NCBI RefSeq assembly: GCF_000331775.1
Contig: NZ_CAPJ01000365.1
Coordinates: forward strand, 1-29,550
Origin: Xanthomonas translucens pv. translucens DSM 18974
Lineage (GTDB): Bacteria; Pseudomonadota; Gammaproteobacteria; Xanthomonadales; Xanthomonadaceae
Direction: 5' to 3'
Length of the DNA stretch: 29,550 bases
A model generated the notes under the pieces. The model saw nothing but the letters and a program-made list of their open reading frames with translations. It was not told where the DNA came from and did no database searches. Positions 25,600 through 29,550 of this stretch are shown here, one piece after another. Every line of letters begins with the position of its first letter. Position 1 is the stretch's first letter. The position numbers and the translations under genes are program-made.

Positions 25600-26082
25600 C
25601 TACCAGCCGCCGTAGGGATAGCCGTAGCCGCCGTGGCCTTCGCTCTGGCCGACGCTGATGCTGATGCCCACTTCGCGCGGCTTGCCGTCGTCGTTGTAGT
25701 AGGTCTTGCACAGGTTGAGGTTGGCGGCCTGGTAGTTGCTGTTGCCGCCGCGCGAGGAATAACCGAAACCGGTGGCGACGCTGCCGTGCACATCACCCTT
25801 GCAGCGGTCGGTACGCGCTTGCTCGGCCTCGGCCACGGCCTGGGTGGCCGCGGCCTTCTGCGCCGAGGCCGAGGTGCCGCTGGTGTCGCCGTAGTAGGCG
25901 CCGGGCGGATCGGCCTTGTACACCGGGTCGCTGCCGTAGGTGATCGGCTGCTGCGGCACGCTCAGGTCCAGCGCGCGCTTGGCCGCCGCGCTGTCGCTGC
26001 TGCCGGAACCTGCGTCGGCGGAGGTTTGCGCCATGGCCGGGCCGGCGAGCAGGGCGCAGGCAAGCAGGAGGGATCGTTTCAT
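25600..26082 (-). CDS. Small secreted protein of unknown function
   Basis: A 160-residue protein with a clear signal peptide, MKRSLLLACALLAGPAMAQ, giving the start at 26082. The longer frame to 26217 adds an Arg/Pro-rich stretch before it and is rejected. The mature part has a low-complexity Ala/Ser/Thr region, two cysteines (DRCKGD and NLCKTYY) that may form one disulfide, and a Gly/Tyr-rich C-terminal tail (GHGGYGYPYGGW). I do not recognise the family. It is convergent with the SGNH hydrolase and lies 178 bp downstream of recQ on the same strand. Confidence 0.75.
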   Translation of the reverse strand: MKRSLLLACALLAGPAMAQTSADAGSGSSDSAAAKRALDLSVPQQPITYGSDPVYKADPPGAYYGDTSGTSASAQKAAATQAVAEAEQARTDRCKGDVHGSVATGFGYSSRGGNSNYQAANLNLCKTYYNDDGKPREVGISISVGQSEGHGGYGYPYGGW

Positions 26083-26229
26083 CGGACGTACGCCAAGGAA
26101 AGAGGGGCTGGAGGGCGGCGGCCGCCGCCGCTGCGCGCCACCATCAGCCGACGCTATCAATAGCACGTTGAACCCGGCCTGTCGGTGCCGGGGAATTTTC
26201 TTGCCGGCGCCGGCCATCTGCCGCGATGC

Positions 26230-26245
26230 GGCGGCAAGCGCCGCC
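26230..26245 (-). terminator. Hairpin after recQ
   Basis: GGCGGC, loop AAGC, GCCGCC: a compact 6-bp GC stem 15-31 nt beyond the recQ stop. No T-run follows on the minus strand, so it is a weak candidate. Confidence 0.35.
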
Positions 26246-26260
26246 TTCTTCTTACTGCGG

Positions 26261-28069
<1,809 letters not shown>

Positions 28070-28128
28070 GCGCTTAGGATACCGCGTAGGTCAAGCGCGG
28101 CAGCGCGCCGCCGCCACGCACTGCGATG

Positions 28129-28332
28129 TCAGGCGGCAGCTGCCGCGTGCGTCTGTATTGCCCGACGCACGCGGCGCCTGCCGACGACGTAGCCGATCGA
28201 CAGCGCCGGCAACGCGACTAGGCCATGTCCGCTATTGGTGGGCACGTCCGAATCGTTGAGCTGCCACCACGCATGAAAGCCGGCGGACACGCCGGCTGCG
28301 ACACCGACGGCGCATCCCGGCACGATGGCCAA
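28129..28332 (-). CDS. Possible small membrane protein, start uncertain
   Basis: A 67-residue frame with two hydrophobic stretches (AIVPGCAVGVAAGVSAGFHAW and GLVALPALSIGYVVG) and a basic end (GRRRVRRAIQ), compatible with a two-helix inner-membrane protein. The only starts are TTG or an extension without ATG; an ATG at about 28381 is in another frame. It could be a real gene with a rare start, a broken gene or chance. No family recognised. Confidence 0.35.
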   Translation of the reverse strand: MAIVPGCAVGVAAGVSAGFHAWWQLNDSDVPTNSGHGLVALPALSIGYVVGRRRVRRAIQTHAAAAA

Positions 28333-28463
28333 CAGCGGGCGACGCAGCGAGGGAGACGCAGCACGCGTCGAACGTCCATGTGGGCGGGCCGCGCCCTGGT
28401 GGGTCTGTATGCAGGATGTGTATGAGGCAGGAGGCCTCTTGCGCAGACCTTGCAGCGTGCAAG

Positions 28464-28480
28464 CCCCCTTGGTAAGGGGG
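28464..28480. repeat. Short perfect hairpin CCCCCTT-GGT-AAGGGGG
   Basis: A 7-bp perfect stem with a 3-nt loop at 28464-28470 and 28474-28480, downstream of the Dps-family gene on its strand. It may be part of a dispersed repeat or a terminator-like structure. Confidence 0.6.
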
Positions 28481-28557
28481 CGCGCCGAAGGCGTGGGGAT
28501 TGGGAGCCACGCAGCTGGGAGGCTATGTCTGCTGCGCAGGCATGGCCGCCATATCCC

Positions 28558-29124
28558 TTACTGCAGCAGCGAGCGCAGCATCCACGCGTACTTCTCGTGG
28601 GTCTGCAGGCGCTGTGTCAGCATGTCCACCGATGGGTCGTCGCCGGCGTCGTCGGCGGTCTTCAGCGCCTTGCGCGCGGTGCGGCACAGCGCCTCGTTGC
28701 CAACCACCAGCTGGCGCACCATCTCGCGCCAGTCGGCGCTGTCGCTGAGGCCCGGCTCTTCCGGGATCGAGGTCAGCGCGGCGAATTCCTTGTACGAGCC
28801 CGGCGCATTGAAGCCCAGCGCGCGGATGCGCTCGGCGACATCGTCCAGCGCCGCCCACTGCTCGGTGTACTGGGTCTCGAACATCAGGTGCAGCGAGTTG
28901 AACATCGACCCGGTCACGTTCCAGTGGAAGTTGTGGGTCTTCAGGTACAGGGTGAACGCGTCGGCCATGAAGTGCGATAGGCCGTCGGCGATTTTCTTGC
29001 GGTCGCCGCCGCTGATCCCGATATCGATGTTGGGCGCGGACGGCGCCAGCGCGGCCAGCGGCGTGGTGGACGCTGCCTGCTTGGTGGGGCGCTTGGTCTT
29101 GCCAGGGGTCTTGCTCTTGGCCAT
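28558..29124 (-). CDS. dps: Dps-family ferritin-like DNA-protection protein
   Basis: An iron-storing, DNA-protecting dodecameric ferritin, 188 residues. Ferroxidase residues lie in THNFHWNVTG (H67), LHLMFETQY (H79 and E83) and LDDVAERIRALG (D94, E98), matching the intersubunit site of Dps. A Lys-rich N-terminal tail (MAKSKTPGKTKRPTK) is the kind used for DNA contact, here about 35 residues before the helical core. AGAGGA precedes the ATG. It is divergent from hrpA with a 94-bp gap. Regulation by peroxide is usual for the family, but I found no convincing OxyR site. Confidence 0.9.
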   Translation of the reverse strand: MAKSKTPGKTKRPTKQAASTTPLAALAPSAPNIDIGISGGDRKKIADGLSHFMADAFTLYLKTHNFHWNVTGSMFNSLHLMFETQYTEQWAALDDVAERIRALGFNAPGSYKEFAALTSIPEEPGLSDSADWREMVRQLVVGNEALCRTARKALKTADDAGDDPSVDMLTQRLQTHEKYAWMLRSLLQ

Positions 29125-29218
29125 CAGGGAATCCTCTTGAGGGGTTGGGAACGATATGGCGTCACAATAGACAGACTAAAGCATGCGCTGTTATTCAACG
29201 TTCAACGGCATCCGATTG

Positions 29219-29550
29219 ATGAGTACGATCGAAAACGAATTGGCCACCCGCCTGCGCGAGCGCCGCGACGCGATCGACGCGGCGCTGACCCGCGACCGCG
29301 GCCGCCTGTATGGCCTATGGTCGCGCTGGCAGGCCGCGCCCGGCAATCCCGCATTGGAGGCAGCGTTCGAGCAGGCGCTGGGGCAATCGCGGGCGCGCTG
29401 CCAGGCGCGCGCGGCGGCGGCGCCGGCGATCACCCTGGACGACCAGCTGCCGATCGCGCGCGAGGCCGAGCGCATCGTGGCGCTGATCCGCGCGCACCAG
29501 GTGGTGGTCATCGCCGGCGAGACCGGCTCGGGCAAGACCACGCAGCTGCC
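29219..29550 (+). CDS. hrpA: ATP-dependent RNA helicase HrpA, N-terminal part, truncated by window
   Basis: The first 110 codons of a DEAH-box RNA helicase. After a charged N-terminal segment ([20 protein letters not shown]), the sequence [24 protein letters not shown] leads into Walker A GETGSGKT (100-107) and TTQL, matching the HrpA family, whose members run to about 1300 residues. The frame is open to the right edge. The ATG at 29219 is preceded by an in-frame TTG and has no strong ribosome-binding site. Confidence 0.88.
   Translation, partial: MSTIENELATRLRERRDAIDAALTRDRGRLYGLWSRWQAAPGNPALEAAFEQALGQSRARCQARAAAAPAITLDDQLPIAREAERIVALIRAHQVVVIAGETGSGKTTQL

Noticed and set aside
29125..29218. 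OxyR operator between dps and hrpA
   Set aside because: ATAG and CTA are present, but the spacing does not fit the OxyR pattern.

Overview
This is a high-GC gammaproteobacterial chromosome segment. The AspRS sequence, the ruvC-ruvA-kup-ruvB order, the Tol-Pal cluster followed by queE/queC and tRNA-Lys, and the intergenic GGGACTC-type heptamer arrays all point to the Xanthomonadaceae, most likely Xanthomonas. The assignment rests on recognising protein sequences, not on a search. Most of the window is conserved housekeeping DNA. I see no defence system, prophage, insertion sequence or CRISPR array.

Layout. 1-1722: end of a glycosylasparaginase gene overlapped by cutC. 2106-3356: Kef/NhaA-type cation/proton antiporter. 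3500-3834: FmdB zinc-ribbon gene with an apparent single-base frameshift, ending at a hairpin shared with a convergent secreted triple-DUF3011 gene (3920-4876). 5035-7317: aspS and a GNAT acetyltransferase. 7318-10706: an accessory stretch with a palindromic element, a large metzincin-ricin lipoprotein on the minus strand and a decayed alpha/beta-hydrolase gene. 10707-16066: yebC, ruvC, ruvA, kup, ruvB (Holliday-junction processing, with a potassium transporter between ruvA and ruvB). 16125-21756: ybgC, tolQ, tolR, tolA, tolB, pal, cpoB (the complete Tol-Pal envelope system). 21803-23327: queE and queC (7-deazaguanine/queuosine synthesis). 23390-23465: tRNA-Lys(UUU). 24050-25513: Tat-exported SGNH esterase behind a 19-codon leader frame. 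25600-29124 (minus strand): small secreted protein, recQ, a doubtful small membrane protein, and a Dps-family ferritin. 29219-end: start of hrpA.

The most unusual structure is a set of six elements between 11.4 and 22.7 kb. Each has a G-rich heptamer array just after one gene's stop and the inverse C-rich array just before the next start. Each element uses its own heptamer variant in both arms, so the arms could pair as a long hairpin, and most G-rich arms also meet the G-quadruplex pattern. At ruvB/ybgC the arrays lie inside both coding regions. A change in copy number there would put ybgC out of frame, which makes it a candidate phase-variable switch at the head of the tol operon.

Other points worth checking are the FmdB frameshift, the hydrolase pseudogene, the coupled leader peptide before the esterase, and the 89-bp palindromic unit beside the metalloprotease.
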